From Verrucomicrobiales bacterium (GTDB lineage: Bacteria; Verrucomicrobiota; Verrucomicrobiia; Limisphaerales; UBA9464), in the NCBI GenBank assembly GCA_027490985.1, contig JAIXXC010000324.1, positions 1 through 40,268 of the forward strand: a stretch of 40,268 nt of DNA, in the 5' to 3' direction. The notes under the pieces are model-generated. The model ran no database searches. It was not told where the DNA came from and saw only the letters and a program-made list of their open reading frames with translations. Every line of letters begins with the position of its first letter. Positions within the stretch are counted from its first letter, which is position 1. Below are positions 16,652 to 25,314 of this stretch, piece by piece. The position numbers were made by a program, and so were the translations under genes.

Positions 16652-17434
16652 GTGGACGCCCTGTGGACAGGCTGGTGGGTGCTGTGGCGTACGGGCGCCT
16701 GCCTGTCCGCGTCGCCACTCACCTCGGGGCGGGGCATCCCCGTACGGGTCCGCCTGATGGTCACCCTCGCGGTGGCCTGGGCCATGATCCCCGTGGCCCA
16801 ACGCATGCCCATCCCACCCATGACCTCGGGCTGGTTGGAGGTGTCGTTGCTCACCGCCCGCGAGACCCTGATCGGGTTGTTCCTGGGTTTCAGCTCCCGC
16901 TTCGCCGTGTTCGCCGCCCAAGGCGCAGGACAATTGATCTCCAATGAAATGGGGCTCCAGAGCGCCCAGATCTTCTCGCCGGGATCGGGTGAGATCTCGA
17001 ACGAACCCAGCGTGATGCTCGAGTTCCTGGCCCAGGCGATCATGTTCGTCGGAGGGTTCTACGACCGTTGGTTGCAAGCGTTCGCCGAGAGCTACCACCT
17101 GCTGCCCATGGTGTCGGCCGGCGCGGCCGACGGAGCGGGGATGCTGAACTGGATCGGCTCGATGACCGCGGCCACCTTGCTGCTGTCCGTGAAGCTGGCC
17201 ATGCCGGTCATCGCCGGCGGCTTCCTGCTCAATGTCGCCCTGCTGCTGCTCGGGCGAGCCCTGCCCCAACTGCCGGTCTTCCAAGACAGCTTCCTGTTCC
17301 GGGCCATCATCGGTCTTTTCCTCTTCGGCGGTAGCCTGCACCTCGCGGCACTCCACCTCGGCGGCCGATCACAACGCCTGCCGGGCGACCTTCTGGATGC
17401 GGCGGCCCTGCTGCGGTCGCTTCCTGCCCAATAG
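16652..17434 (+). CDS. fliR: Flagellar export-gate protein FliR
   Basis: A 260-residue membrane protein beginning at a GTG 9 bp after fliQ, of usual FliR length. It has six or so hydrophobic segments. Family features include the N-terminal TGACLSASPLTSGRGIPVRVR region, the ETLIGLFLGFSSRFAVFAAQGAGQLI motif and the later PVIAGGFLLNVALLLLGRALPQLPVF motif. One copy completes the FliP5-FliQ4-FliR1 gate. FlhB docks around it. The final 20 residues are polar. Confidence 0.95.
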   Translation: MDALWTGWWVLWRTGACLSASPLTSGRGIPVRVRLMVTLAVAWAMIPVAQRMPIPPMTSGWLEVSLLTARETLIGLFLGFSSRFAVFAAQGAGQLISNEMGLQSAQIFSPGSGEISNEPSVMLEFLAQAIMFVGGFYDRWLQAFAESYHLLPMVSAGAADGAGMLNWIGSMTAATLLLSVKLAMPVIAGGFLLNVALLLLGRALPQLPVFQDSFLFRAIIGLFLFGGSLHLAALHLGGRSQRLPGDLLDAAALLRSLPAQ

Positions 17435-17442
17435 GCGAACCC

Positions 17443-18534
17443 ATGGCCGACGATCCCGAGAGCAAAACAGAGCAGGCGACGCCGAAGCGCCTGCAGGAAT
17501 CGCTCAGCAAGGGTCAGTTCGCCCGCAGCGCCGAAATCAATACGCTCTTCAGCATCCTGACGACCCTCGTCATCCTGAAGTGGGTCGGACCGGACCTCTG
17601 GAGGGCTTTGACGTTCCAGTTCCAAGGGCTCTTGGGAAGCCTCCGGCCCGACCTGCCCACGGCCGATTCCATCGTGAGCGGCGCCTACTCCAGCGCCCTC
17701 CGGCTGTCGGGATTCATCCTCGCGCCCTTGGGGTTGGCCATCGTCTCCGGGATCATCGCCTCGGGGGTGCAAAGCCGATTCCAGTTCACCCCGGGGGCCC
17801 TTGCGCTCAATTGGGGGCGGTTGAATCCCCTGGACGGATTCCAGCAACTCTTCAAACCCGGGATGCTCGTGAGAACCGGGGTCAAGATGCTCAACCTGGC
17901 CCTGATTCTCTGGGTGGCGTCGACGTTGGTCTGGGACCTGGTGAACCATCCGGTGTTCCTGACGGATTCGAGCCTCGAGGAACTCCTCCGCTTCATGGGT
18001 GAGGCCGTGGAGAAACTCTTGGGAAGGCTTCTCTTCGGCTTGGCACTCATCGTGGCCGGGGACTACGGCTACCAACTCTGGAAAACCTCCCGGGAACTGA
18101 AGATGTCCAAGCAGGAGGTGAAGGAGGAATCCCGCTCGAGCGAAGGCGATCCGGAGTCGAAGGCCCGGATGAAGAAGGTGATGCGCAAGATGCGCCTGAG
18201 TTGGATGAAAACGGTGCCCACCGCCGATGTCGTGGTCACCAATCCCACCCACCTGTCCGTGGCCCTCAAGTTCGACGCGAACGTCGACAAGGCACCGCGG
18301 GTGGTGGCCAAGGGCCAGGGGTTCAATGCCCTGCGGATCCGTGAGATCGCCCGGAACCATCAGGTTCCCCTGGTGGAAAACAAGCCGGTGGCCCGCCTGC
18401 TGTTCCAGATCTGCGAGGAAGGCGATGCGATCGACCCGCGGGTGTACCAGGCCGTGGCCGAGATCCTGGCCTTCGTCTATCGGACCAACCGCTACCGCTA
18501 CTACCTCGGCAAGAACACATCACCGAATGGCTAA
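17443..18534 (+). CDS. flhB: Flagellar export switch protein FlhB
   Basis: A 363-residue FlhB of normal length starting MADDPESKTEQATPKRLQE, the family N terminus (xKTExATPKRLxE). It has four transmembrane segments at about 35-55, 88-108, 142-165 and 185-208. The cytoplasmic domain contains the autocleavage tetrapeptide NPTH (residues 267-270), so the substrate-specificity switch should work. FliK touches this domain to change from hook to filament export. The stop lies six bases inside flhA. Confidence 0.97.
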   Translation: MADDPESKTEQATPKRLQESLSKGQFARSAEINTLFSILTTLVILKWVGPDLWRALTFQFQGLLGSLRPDLPTADSIVSGAYSSALRLSGFILAPLGLAIVSGIIASGVQSRFQFTPGALALNWGRLNPLDGFQQLFKPGMLVRTGVKMLNLALILWVASTLVWDLVNHPVFLTDSSLEELLRFMGEAVEKLLGRLLFGLALIVAGDYGYQLWKTSRELKMSKQEVKEESRSSEGDPESKARMKKVMRKMRLSWMKTVPTADVVVTNPTHLSVALKFDANVDKAPRVVAKGQGFNALRIREIARNHQVPLVENKPVARLLFQICEEGDAIDPRVYQAVAEILAFVYRTNRYRYYLGKNTSPNG

Positions 18535-20605
18535 ACCCCTCCCTGCTGCCGGACTGATGATGCGGATGCCCAAGTCGCAATTGGCCGTCGCGTTCTTCGT
18601 GCTGGGCTCGTTGCTGCTGCTCATCCAGCCGATTCCCGCATTCCTCCTGGACACCCTCATCGTGGTGAGTCTCGGAAGCGCGGTCCTCACCCTCATGGTG
18701 GTGCTGTTTCTCCGCGATCCCGCCGAATTCTCCACCTTCCCCACCCTGCTGCTCATCACCACCCTGTTCCGATTGGGTCTGAATGTGGCTTCGACCCGCC
18801 TCATCCTGAGCACGGGCGAGGCCGGACAGATCATCTCGGCCTTCGGCGAGCAGGTCGTCGGAGGCAACTACGTCATCGGCGTGATCATTTTCGCCCTGCT
18901 GACGGTGATCAACTTCGTGGTCATCACCAAGGGTGCCGGCCGCATCGCCGAGGTGGCCGCCCGCTTCACCTTGGATGCGTTGCCCGGAAAACAGATGGCC
19001 ATCGACCAGGAACTCAATTCCGGGGCGATCTCGGAAGTCGTGGCTCGGCAACGTCGGCAGATGCTTCAACGCGAGATCGATTTCTACGGAGCCATGGACG
19101 GTTCGTCGAAGTTCGTCCGCGGTGACGCCATCGCGGCCATTCTCATCGCCGTGATCAACGTGGTGGGCGGCTTCCTCATCGGCGTCTTCCAGCGCAACGA
19201 GTCGGCGATCGAAGTCTTGAGCCGATACACCATCCTCTCGATCGGTGACGGTCTGGTGTCGCAGGTGCCCTCGCTCATCTTCTCCACCGCCGCCGCGTTG
19301 CTCGTGACCCGGGCCGCGGCCAGGGATGATCTGGGGACGGCCCTGGGACAGCAGCTGGTGCTGCAACGGCGCCCGGTGCTGCTCACGGCGGTGGCCATGG
19401 CCATCGTCGCTCTGATGCCCGGTTTCCCGACCCTGTTGTTGTTGTGTGCGTCGGGCATGCTCTTCGCGCTATGGCGAACCCTGCCCGAAAGGCCCGTGAC
19501 CGAAGGGGTGGAACCGGGCCCCGGGGAGGCTTCGGCCAAAGAAGGCCCCAAGGCGGGGCAGGAACCGATCCATCAACTCCTCTCGGTGGATCCGCTGGAA
19601 ATCCAGCTGGGCTTCGGCCTGGTCACCCTGGCCGATGTCAGCAAAGGGGGCGATCTGCTGGAGCGGGTGACCGGTGTCCGCAAGAACTTCGCCCAGACCA
19701 TGGGCTTCGTGGTTCCATCCGTCCGGCTCTGGGACAACCTGCAGTTGGACTCCCAGGAGTACCAGATCCTCTTCCGCGGCAGCATGGTCGGACGGGGCAC
19801 CCTGCGCCCGGGCCGTTGGCTGGCCATGAACATCAGCCACAGCGATCAGGTGATTCCCGGTGAAGCCACCACCGAGCCGGTCTTCAACCTGCCCGCCGTG
19901 TGGATCGACGAGCTGCACCGGAGCAGTGCCGAGTTGGCCGGCTACACGGTGGTGGATTCCACTTCGGTCCTCGTGACCCACTTCCAGGAGTGCATCCGCC
20001 GTCATGCCCATCAGCTGCTCAGCCGGCAGGATGTCGACGGCCTGCTCGACAACCTCAAGAAGACCCAGCCGGCCCTCGTCAACGAGCTGGTTCCCAACCA
20101 ACTCAATCTCGGCCAGATCCAGCGCATCCTCCAGAACCTGCTCACCGAGGGCATCTCGATCCGCAATCTGGTGAGCATCCTGGAACGGATCGCCGACAGC
20201 GCCACCACCACCAAGAACATCGATGAACTCTCCGAGCAGGCCCGCAGGGCCATCGGTCCCGAGCTGGTCAAGGGGTACCTCGATGATCGCGGCAACCTCT
20301 CGGCCATCACCCTGGAAAGCTGGCTCGAGGAGGAATTGGCCAAGGGCCTGCACGCCGGTCTGACCGAGAATACCCTCGCGCTCACGCCGATGGCCGCCCA
20401 GCACCTCAGCTTCCACATCGGAAAGGCGATCCAACCGGCGGTGGCCGAAGGGCGGATCCCCGTGCTGCTGTGTTCCGGGGTCATTCGACTGGGACTTCGG
20501 AAGTTCTTCGGTCCCACCTATCCGGATCTGAGGTTCCTGGCCTACGAAGAGCTCCCGCCGCGCCTCCGGGTGAACACCGAATACTCCATCCCCAGTCTGC
20601 CCTGA
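18527..20605 (+). CDS. flhA: Flagellar export platform protein FlhA
   Basis: A 692-residue FlhA from the ATG at 18527, overlapping flhB by eight bases, with normal family length. The N-terminal half has eight hydrophobic helices with family motifs (IVVSLGSAVLTLMVVLFLRDPAEFSTFPTLLL; FRLGLNVASTRLIL; RGDAIAAILI). The cytoplasmic half from about residue 345 (QLLSVDPLEIQLGFGLVTLAD) forms the nonameric ring that sorts chaperone-substrate pairs. The open frame extends further upstream, but that part lies over flhB and is not FlhA-like. flhF follows after 9 bp. Confidence 0.97.
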   Translation: MAKPLPAAGLMMRMPKSQLAVAFFVLGSLLLLIQPIPAFLLDTLIVVSLGSAVLTLMVVLFLRDPAEFSTFPTLLLITTLFRLGLNVASTRLILSTGEAGQIISAFGEQVVGGNYVIGVIIFALLTVINFVVITKGAGRIAEVAARFTLDALPGKQMAIDQELNSGAISEVVARQRRQMLQREIDFYGAMDGSSKFVRGDAIAAILIAVINVVGGFLIGVFQRNESAIEVLSRYTILSIGDGLVSQVPSLIFSTAAALLVTRAAARDDLGTALGQQLVLQRRPVLLTAVAMAIVALMPGFPTLLLLCASGMLFALWRTLPERPVTEGVEPGPGEASAKEGPKAGQEPIHQLLSVDPLEIQLGFGLVTLADVSKGGDLLERVTGVRKNFAQTMGFVVPSVRLWDNLQLDSQEYQILFRGSMVGRGTLRPGRWLAMNISHSDQVIPGEATTEPVFNLPAVWIDELHRSSAELAGYTVVDSTSVLVTHFQECIRRHAHQLLSRQDVDGLLDNLKKTQPALVNELVPNQLNLGQIQRILQNLLTEGISIRNLVSILERIADSATTTKNIDELSEQARRAIGPELVKGYLDDRGNLSAITLESWLEEELAKGLHAGLTENTLALTPMAAQHLSFHIGKAIQPAVAEGRIPVLLCSGVIRLGLRKFFGPTYPDLRFLAYEELPPRLRVNTEYSIPSLP

Positions 20606-20614
20606 TACCTCGGC

Positions 20615-21613
20615 ATGAACTCCCGCCCACTGGATCACTCCCGGACGCCCCACGGCGGATTGATGCTCTTCAAGGGGCATACCGCCGAAGAGGCGCTGGC
20701 CCAGGTGCATGAAACCCTCGGCCCCGCGGCCATCGTGGTGCAGCTCAAGCGGGTGCCCTCGGCCGGTGTCGGCCGGATCTGGGGAGCGATGGAAATCGAG
20801 GCCTGGGCCCAGGCTCCGGCGGCGACTCCCACCCTCCTCAAGGCTGCTCCCGCCAAGGCCCGGCGCGCCGCGCCCGAATCCGGGACCTCGGAACTGATCA
20901 AGAGCCTGGGTCTCGGTTCCACCGCGGCCCGAGCCCTCCAGCAGGCCATGCCCCCTTCGGCTTCCGAACCGACCAGCCAGGAGGCCTGTCTCCAACTGGG
21001 AGCCGCACTCCTGGCCGCCTGGGACAAGGCCGCCCGACGCATCCCGAAAGCCGCCCGACGGATCGCCTTGATCGGACCGGCCGGCACGGGAAAGAGCGTG
21101 GCGACCGCGAAGTGGCTGACCATCGAGACGCTCCGTCACCAACACGATTGCCGCCTCTGGTGCCTCGACGGCATCGTCGCCAACACGGCCGAATTCCTCA
21201 TCCAACACGCCGACCTGCTGGGAATCCCGGTGGAAGCCACCTGGAATCCGGGGCTTCCCTCCTGCTCGCGGGAATTCCTCGATCTGCCGGGATGGTCACC
21301 ATCCGACCGGGATGTGTCGGATCGCATGGCGAACCTGCTCGACCGGTTCGAACCCGATTGCCTGCTCTTGACCCTCAATGCGGCCTACGAACCCGGCCTG
21401 CTCCAGGAGCAGGTGCGGGCCTTCGAAGACTTCAAACCCCACGGTCTGCTGCTGACCCATCTGGACGAGTCGGCATCCCCGGCGAAGGTCTGGGATCTGG
21501 TGCTCGGCCACTGCATCGCTCCCATGGCCACCTCGAGCGGTCGATTCATCCCGGGTGGTTTTGAGCGGACCGGCGGAGAGCCCTGGATGGAGCGTCTTTT
21601 CGCCCAGATCTGA
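20615..21613 (+). CDS. flhF: FlhF-like SRP-family GTPase, divergent
   Basis: A 332-residue protein; a second ATG at 20663 would give the more typical FlhF N terminus MLFKGHTAEEALAQVHETLGP (the family starts around MxxKxFxxxTxxEALxxVxxELG). The C-terminal NG domain has a P-loop GPAGTGKSVATAKW at about 154-167. Where FlhF has DTYR, DTAGR and TKLDE, this protein reads CLDGI, DLPGW and THLDES, so several GTP-contacting residues are changed. FlhF recruits FliF and sets pole position and flagellar number. Downstream there is no flhG/MinD gene, since the next gene is convergent. Start and function are less sure than family membership. Confidence 0.8.
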   Translation: MNSRPLDHSRTPHGGLMLFKGHTAEEALAQVHETLGPAAIVVQLKRVPSAGVGRIWGAMEIEAWAQAPAATPTLLKAAPAKARRAAPESGTSELIKSLGLGSTAARALQQAMPPSASEPTSQEACLQLGAALLAAWDKAARRIPKAARRIALIGPAGTGKSVATAKWLTIETLRHQHDCRLWCLDGIVANTAEFLIQHADLLGIPVEATWNPGLPSCSREFLDLPGWSPSDRDVSDRMANLLDRFEPDCLLLTLNAAYEPGLLQEQVRAFEDFKPHGLLLTHLDESASPAKVWDLVLGHCIAPMATSSGRFIPGGFERTGGEPWMERLFAQI

Positions 21614-21642
21614 GTGGACTCACCCTGTTTGTGGAGCCACTC
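21612..21642. terminator. Possible hairpin between convergent flhF and the HDOD gene
   Basis: GAGTGG (21612-21617) and CCACTC (21637-21642) can pair, with additional imperfect inner pairing (CTCAC/GTGGAG). It sits in the 58-bp gap between the convergent ends. There is no T-run, so intrinsic termination is weakly supported. Confidence 0.3.
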
Positions 21643-21671
21643 GGTCCGATCGGAGGCACCCCCCGCGTCGC

Positions 21672-22991
21672 TCAGAACAGCTTGGCCAGTTCCGCCGCCT
21701 TGCTGACCGAGTTGTTGCACACCTCGTCGAGGGCCTCTCTGGGGACCTGGTACCTCTGCCCGACCTTCCCGGCGAAGATCTCGTTCCATTCCTCTCCGTG
21801 AGAGGCATGCAGCGTACTGACGTAGTGCGCCGGGTCCGGCCGCGTCACCGCTCCCGCTTCATTGTGATCCTTCAGGCAGAGCATCACGTCCTCGGGCAAT
21901 TCCCAGTTCAGAGCGACCAGAGCGCCCACCTCGGCGTGATCCCAACCCAGAGTCTCGTGTTCGAGAGCATGCAAGTCGCGCTTCTCGTCGACGGCCGTCG
22001 AGAAGATCTTCATGTAGTCGTCCTTCTTGCTGCTGACGATGAGAGGAACGCTCAAGTCCTGCAAAAATCCGGCCGTGAACGACAGGTTCGCCTTCGAGGG
22101 CTGCACGATATCCGCCAGTTCACGGGCCAGCACGGCTCTGCGGGAACTGGCCTTCCAGAAGTCACCCAGGGCGAACTTGGGGTGGGTCTGACTGGGCAGA
22201 GCCGCCTTGGAACCCACGATCATCACGATCCGCTCCAGATCGGCATTGCCCATGAGCATGATCGCATGATCCAGCGACTGGACCTTGCTCTTCGGCGAAT
22301 AGGCCGTGGAATTCACGGTGTTCATCACCTTGCCCACGAGTTGAGCGTCGACGGACATCACCTCCATGATCTTGCCGGGGGTGGTATCCGGATCACGGAG
22401 GCGGCGGAGGGTCTCGAACACCGCCTTCCGGAAGCGGGGGACCTCGACATCACCCAAGAGCTGCCGGATGCGGTCTTTGACATCGTTCTGGGACCACCCC
22501 GCGTAGGGATTGATGATCTGCGGAGCCGGGGGCACCACGATGCCCGAAGGGGCCGCAGCCGTCCCGCCGACCGCCACCATCTTTCCTCCCACCGCGGTGC
22601 CTCGAACCAGCGCTGGCCGAGCGCGTTCGATGACCTGGATGACCGGGCGACGCGGAGCCACCAACGCCCCCTTGCCCTTGCGACCCGCCTTGCCGACCGG
22701 CGCCTTGGGTTTGGGGACGGGCTTGGGTGGCAAGCGGGGCACCACCGGCTTGGAGCCCCCATGCCCATGGGTGGCTTTCCACACCGCCAGCGGTGAATTC
22801 GCGTCGTTCCCCGCATCCCCTGACAGCTGGATCTTCCCGGACAACACGCCCTTGAACAGCGATCCGAGTTTGCGCGCCAGATGCGTGGTTCGACCCTGAA
22901 CCGGATGGGCCGGATCGACCGGATGGGCGGCCCCTGTCGATGGGGCGGGATGCGGGTTGGATGGATCGGCTGGTTTCATCGGGAACTTCAC
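21672..22991 (-). CDS. HDOD-domain protein with a long basic, proline-rich N-terminal region
   Basis: A 439-residue protein starting at a GTG that overlaps the preceding stop (GTGA); the ATG at 22979 is an alternative start. Residues 1-160 are low complexity with Pro/Lys/Ala/Val runs (such as VVPRLPPKPVPKPKAPVGKA). Residues 170-390 form an HDOD domain (VPRFRKAVFETLRRLRDPDTTPGKIMEVMSVDAQLVGKVMN, then SLDHAIMLMG and DHAEVGALVALNWELPEDV). HDOD proteins lack HD phosphohydrolase catalysis and act in signalling, in several species in motility and c-di-GMP circuits. Operon partner is the ion channel gene. The target of this one is unknown. It is convergent to flhF. Confidence 0.82.
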   Translation of the reverse strand: MKFPMKPADPSNPHPAPSTGAAHPVDPAHPVQGRTTHLARKLGSLFKGVLSGKIQLSGDAGNDANSPLAVWKATHGHGGSKPVVPRLPPKPVPKPKAPVGKAGRKGKGALVAPRRPVIQVIERARPALVRGTAVGGKMVAVGGTAAAPSGIVVPPAPQIINPYAGWSQNDVKDRIRQLLGDVEVPRFRKAVFETLRRLRDPDTTPGKIMEVMSVDAQLVGKVMNTVNSTAYSPKSKVQSLDHAIMLMGNADLERIVMIVGSKAALPSQTHPKFALGDFWKASSRRAVLARELADIVQPSKANLSFTAGFLQDLSVPLIVSSKKDDYMKIFSTAVDEKRDLHALEHETLGWDHAEVGALVALNWELPEDVMLCLKDHNEAGAVTRPDPAHYVSTLHASHGEEWNEIFAGKVGQRYQVPREALDEVCNNSVSKAAELAKLF

Positions 22992-24454
22992 TCACCGCGG
23001 CGACCGAGCTGGTTGCTGAAGATGGTCAGCAAGCCACCCAGTCCGACATAGCCCACCAGGGTCAACAAGTTCACCACGAATTGCGCCAAGGGCGTCTTGG
23101 GCAGGATGTCGCCGAAACCCAACGTCAGCGCGACGACGAAGGAGAAATAGATCGTCTCATACCAACTCCGCTGGGTGTCGGAGGGTATGAACAGCGCGGG
23201 CGTGACGACACCGAGCGCCGACTCGCTTTGCCAACTCGACCCCTTGCCCTCCGCGAGATGGGCTGCAACCACCAGATTTCCACCATCTTGATCCTTCAGC
23301 TGGAGGGCGGCCTTTGGAGACCAGAGCGCCAAGGCGTCTTCCTTGGGCAGGTATGCGGCCGTGATCGCCTGATGCGTGGCGCTGTGGACCCGTTCGCACA
23401 GCTGGTTGAGGGAATCCTTGTCGGGATCATACGGCACGACCGTTCCGTTGATGTTGAGGGCGCCAGCGCTGACGGCCGTCGCGAAGCCCGCCGACTTCAT
23501 CGGAGCATCCGGATCCACCTTGGTCAGGTTGGCGGGCAAGAGCGCGAACACGACGGCGAAGGCTCCGATGAGCAGGAAATTCAAGACCACCCACCGGAAG
23601 AGGCTGCGCCCGCAATCGGAGGTGAGCCACCACAGCCAGTAGATGACTCGCGCCATCTTGCCCTGGTTGCGGAACTCCTCGAGGTAGTTCTCATCCACGA
23701 TATGTCGGCGCACCAGGTAGGCACCGGTGAAGTCGATGTCCCGGATGTCCGATCCGATCCAATTGGCCGTCGTGTAGTTCTTGAGCCCCCTCAACTGGAT
23801 GGCGTGCAGGTCCGACTTGCCGAAGTCGGCACCGGCCACATCGCATTCCCGGAGGTCGCTGCCCGTCAGGTTGGCCTGGTTGAATTCCGTCTCCTGCAAC
23901 CGGCCTTCCAGCAGGCGGGCATCCTGGATCGAGGCGAGATGCACCCGCGCCTTCACCCACGAAGCCTTGATGGCGCTGGCTCCGTCGAGATTGGCACGGA
24001 TGAGGTTGGCCCCGTCGAAGACCGACTCTCCGAATCCCGCTCCCTGGGCGGAAGCCTCGCTCAGATTGGCTCCCCGGAACGACGAGGCCATGAACTCCCC
24101 GCCATCCAGGCAGGCCTGGAACAGGATGGCTTGATCGAACTTCGCATGGGTCGCCACAACGCCCTTGAAGTTGCATCGACTGAGCTCGCTTCCGGTGAAG
24201 TCACAGCCCGACAGATCGAGGCCGCTGAAGTCCCGACCGAGAAAATTCATCCCCGACAACCGCTGCAACTCCAGAGGCAGCGCCTCACCCGCCGTCTGCG
24301 CCTGACGGTACCGGATGAGGATCTCGTCTTCACGGCTGAGAGCCTCCACCGCCGGTGAGACCGTAGGTTCTTCCGAAGCCACCTCGGGCATCGACTCCAC
24401 CTCGTCGACCGGAGGAGGGGCGTCAGGGGAATTCTCGTGGGACTCGGTGGACAT
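22988..24454 (-). CDS. Pentapeptide-repeat ion channel (putative K+ channel)
   Basis: A 488-residue protein. An acidic Pro/Glu-rich N terminus (1-45) is followed by a pentapeptide-repeat beta-helix at about 68-245, with A(D/N)LxG-type repeats (DFSGLDLSGCDFTGSELSRCNFKG). Then come a membrane segment at 285-306, a roughly 125-residue extracytoplasmic insert without a known domain, a pore-helix region at about 430-442, the selectivity filter TLGFGD (444-449, compare TVGYGD), and a second membrane segment at about 456-480. This is a two-helix (Ion_trans_2/KcsA-like) pore, so a tetramer is expected. GFG in place of GYG occurs in some K+ channels. Ion selectivity and gating are not shown by the sequence. 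The ATG at 24454 faces the response regulator gene across the 228-bp divergent gap. Confidence 0.85.
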   Translation of the reverse strand: MSTESHENSPDAPPPVDEVESMPEVASEEPTVSPAVEALSREDEILIRYRQAQTAGEALPLELQRLSGMNFLGRDFSGLDLSGCDFTGSELSRCNFKGVVATHAKFDQAILFQACLDGGEFMASSFRGANLSEASAQGAGFGESVFDGANLIRANLDGASAIKASWVKARVHLASIQDARLLEGRLQETEFNQANLTGSDLRECDVAGADFGKSDLHAIQLRGLKNYTTANWIGSDIRDIDFTGAYLVRRHIVDENYLEEFRNQGKMARVIYWLWWLTSDCGRSLFRWVVLNFLLIGAFAVVFALLPANLTKVDPDAPMKSAGFATAVSAGALNINGTVVPYDPDKDSLNQLCERVHSATHQAITAAYLPKEDALALWSPKAALQLKDQDGGNLVVAAHLAEGKGSSWQSESALGVVTPALFIPSDTQRSWYETIYFSFVVALTLGFGDILPKTPLAQFVVNLLTLVGYVGLGGLLTIFSNQLGRRGE

Positions 24455-24682
24455 GGCGATGATCGGTGGAAAACGGGTGTGTGCCGTTCCCCGTAGCAGG
24501 TATGCGGCAGCAGGAAGGCCGGCTTAAGGCTGGATTGCGGTTTGCCGCAAATCGGATCCCTTGCTATTGATTCACAACCTCAGGCTTGCGGGGTGGCCTC
24601 TTCCGGGTTTGCCCCGCCCTGCAACCTCCGCTGTGGGTCACTCATCGGCGGAATCGGGTCCCGAATCGCCCCGCGGAAATCA
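24455..24682. promoter_or_regulatory. Divergent intergenic region with an inverted repeat
   Basis: This 228-bp region lies between the channel gene (minus) and the response regulator gene (plus). It must hold both promoters, but no clear -35/-10 or sigma-54 pair is visible. A perfect stem TTGCGG-TTTG-CCGCAA at 24534-24549 is a candidate operator or attenuating hairpin. GGAAAT upstream of the ATG at 24683 is a weak Shine-Dalgarno sequence. Confidence 0.4.
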
Positions 24683-25312
24683 ATGAACACAGTCCTTTTG
24701 GCCGATGACCACGCGATCGTTCGTCGGGGCTTCAGCATGATCCTGGCCGCACAGCCCGATTTCCGCGTCGTCGCCGAGGTCTCCAACGGCCGTGAAGCCG
24801 TCGAGCAGGCCGAGAAGCTCCAACCCTCGGTGTGCGTGATGGATGTCAGCATGCCCGACCTGAATGGCATCGAGGCCACTCGGCGCCTGCTCAAGATTTC
24901 ACCCCGAACCCGGGTCGTCGCCGTCTCCATGCACAAGGATTCGGTCTACGTGCGCGAAATCCTGCGTGCAGGCGCCAAGGGTTATGTGCTCAAGGACAGC
25001 GACGAATCCGAATTCCTCAAGGCGGTCCGTGCCGTCTCGGCGGGCAAGGGCTACCTGAGCCCCGAGATCGCCGATGCGGTGCTCGACGACTACCGTCGGC
25101 ATGTCACCAACCCCATCGACCTGCTTTCGACCCGTGAGCGCGAAGTGCTGCAATTGATCGCCGAGAGCAAGACCAACAAGGAGATCGCGACGGCCTTGAA
25201 TCTGAGCGTCTACACGGTCGAGGCCCACCGCGGTCGCATCATGGAGAAGCTCAACATGCACAGCATCAGCGAGCTGGTCCGCTTCGCCTTCCGCAACGGT
25301 CTCATCGACTGA
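24683..25312 (+). CDS. NarL/FixJ-type response regulator
   Basis: A 209-residue regulator from the ATG at 24683; the upstream in-frame sequence back to 24542 has no domain features. The receiver domain holds Asp8-Asp9, the phospho-acceptor Asp54 (VCVMDVSMP), Ser82 and Lys104 (GYVLKDS). The LuxR-type helix-turn-helix is at about 140-205 (LSTREREVLQLIAESKTNKEIATALNLSVYTVEAHRGRIMEKLNM). It should dimerise on phosphorylation and bind DNA. The histidine kinase follows 2 bp after its stop, so the two form a two-component operon. Target genes are unknown. Confidence 0.93.
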   Translation: MNTVLLADDHAIVRRGFSMILAAQPDFRVVAEVSNGREAVEQAEKLQPSVCVMDVSMPDLNGIEATRRLLKISPRTRVVAVSMHKDSVYVREILRAGAKGYVLKDSDESEFLKAVRAVSAGKGYLSPEIADAVLDDYRRHVTNPIDLLSTREREVLQLIAESKTNKEIATALNLSVYTVEAHRGRIMEKLNMHSISELVRFAFRNGLID

Positions 25313-25314
25313 CC

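Noticed and set aside
24595-24640. A third sigma-54 promoter before the response regulator (GTGGCC...TTTGCC)
   Set aside because: The GG and GC are 14 bases apart instead of 10, so the site cannot be a canonical -24/-12 element.
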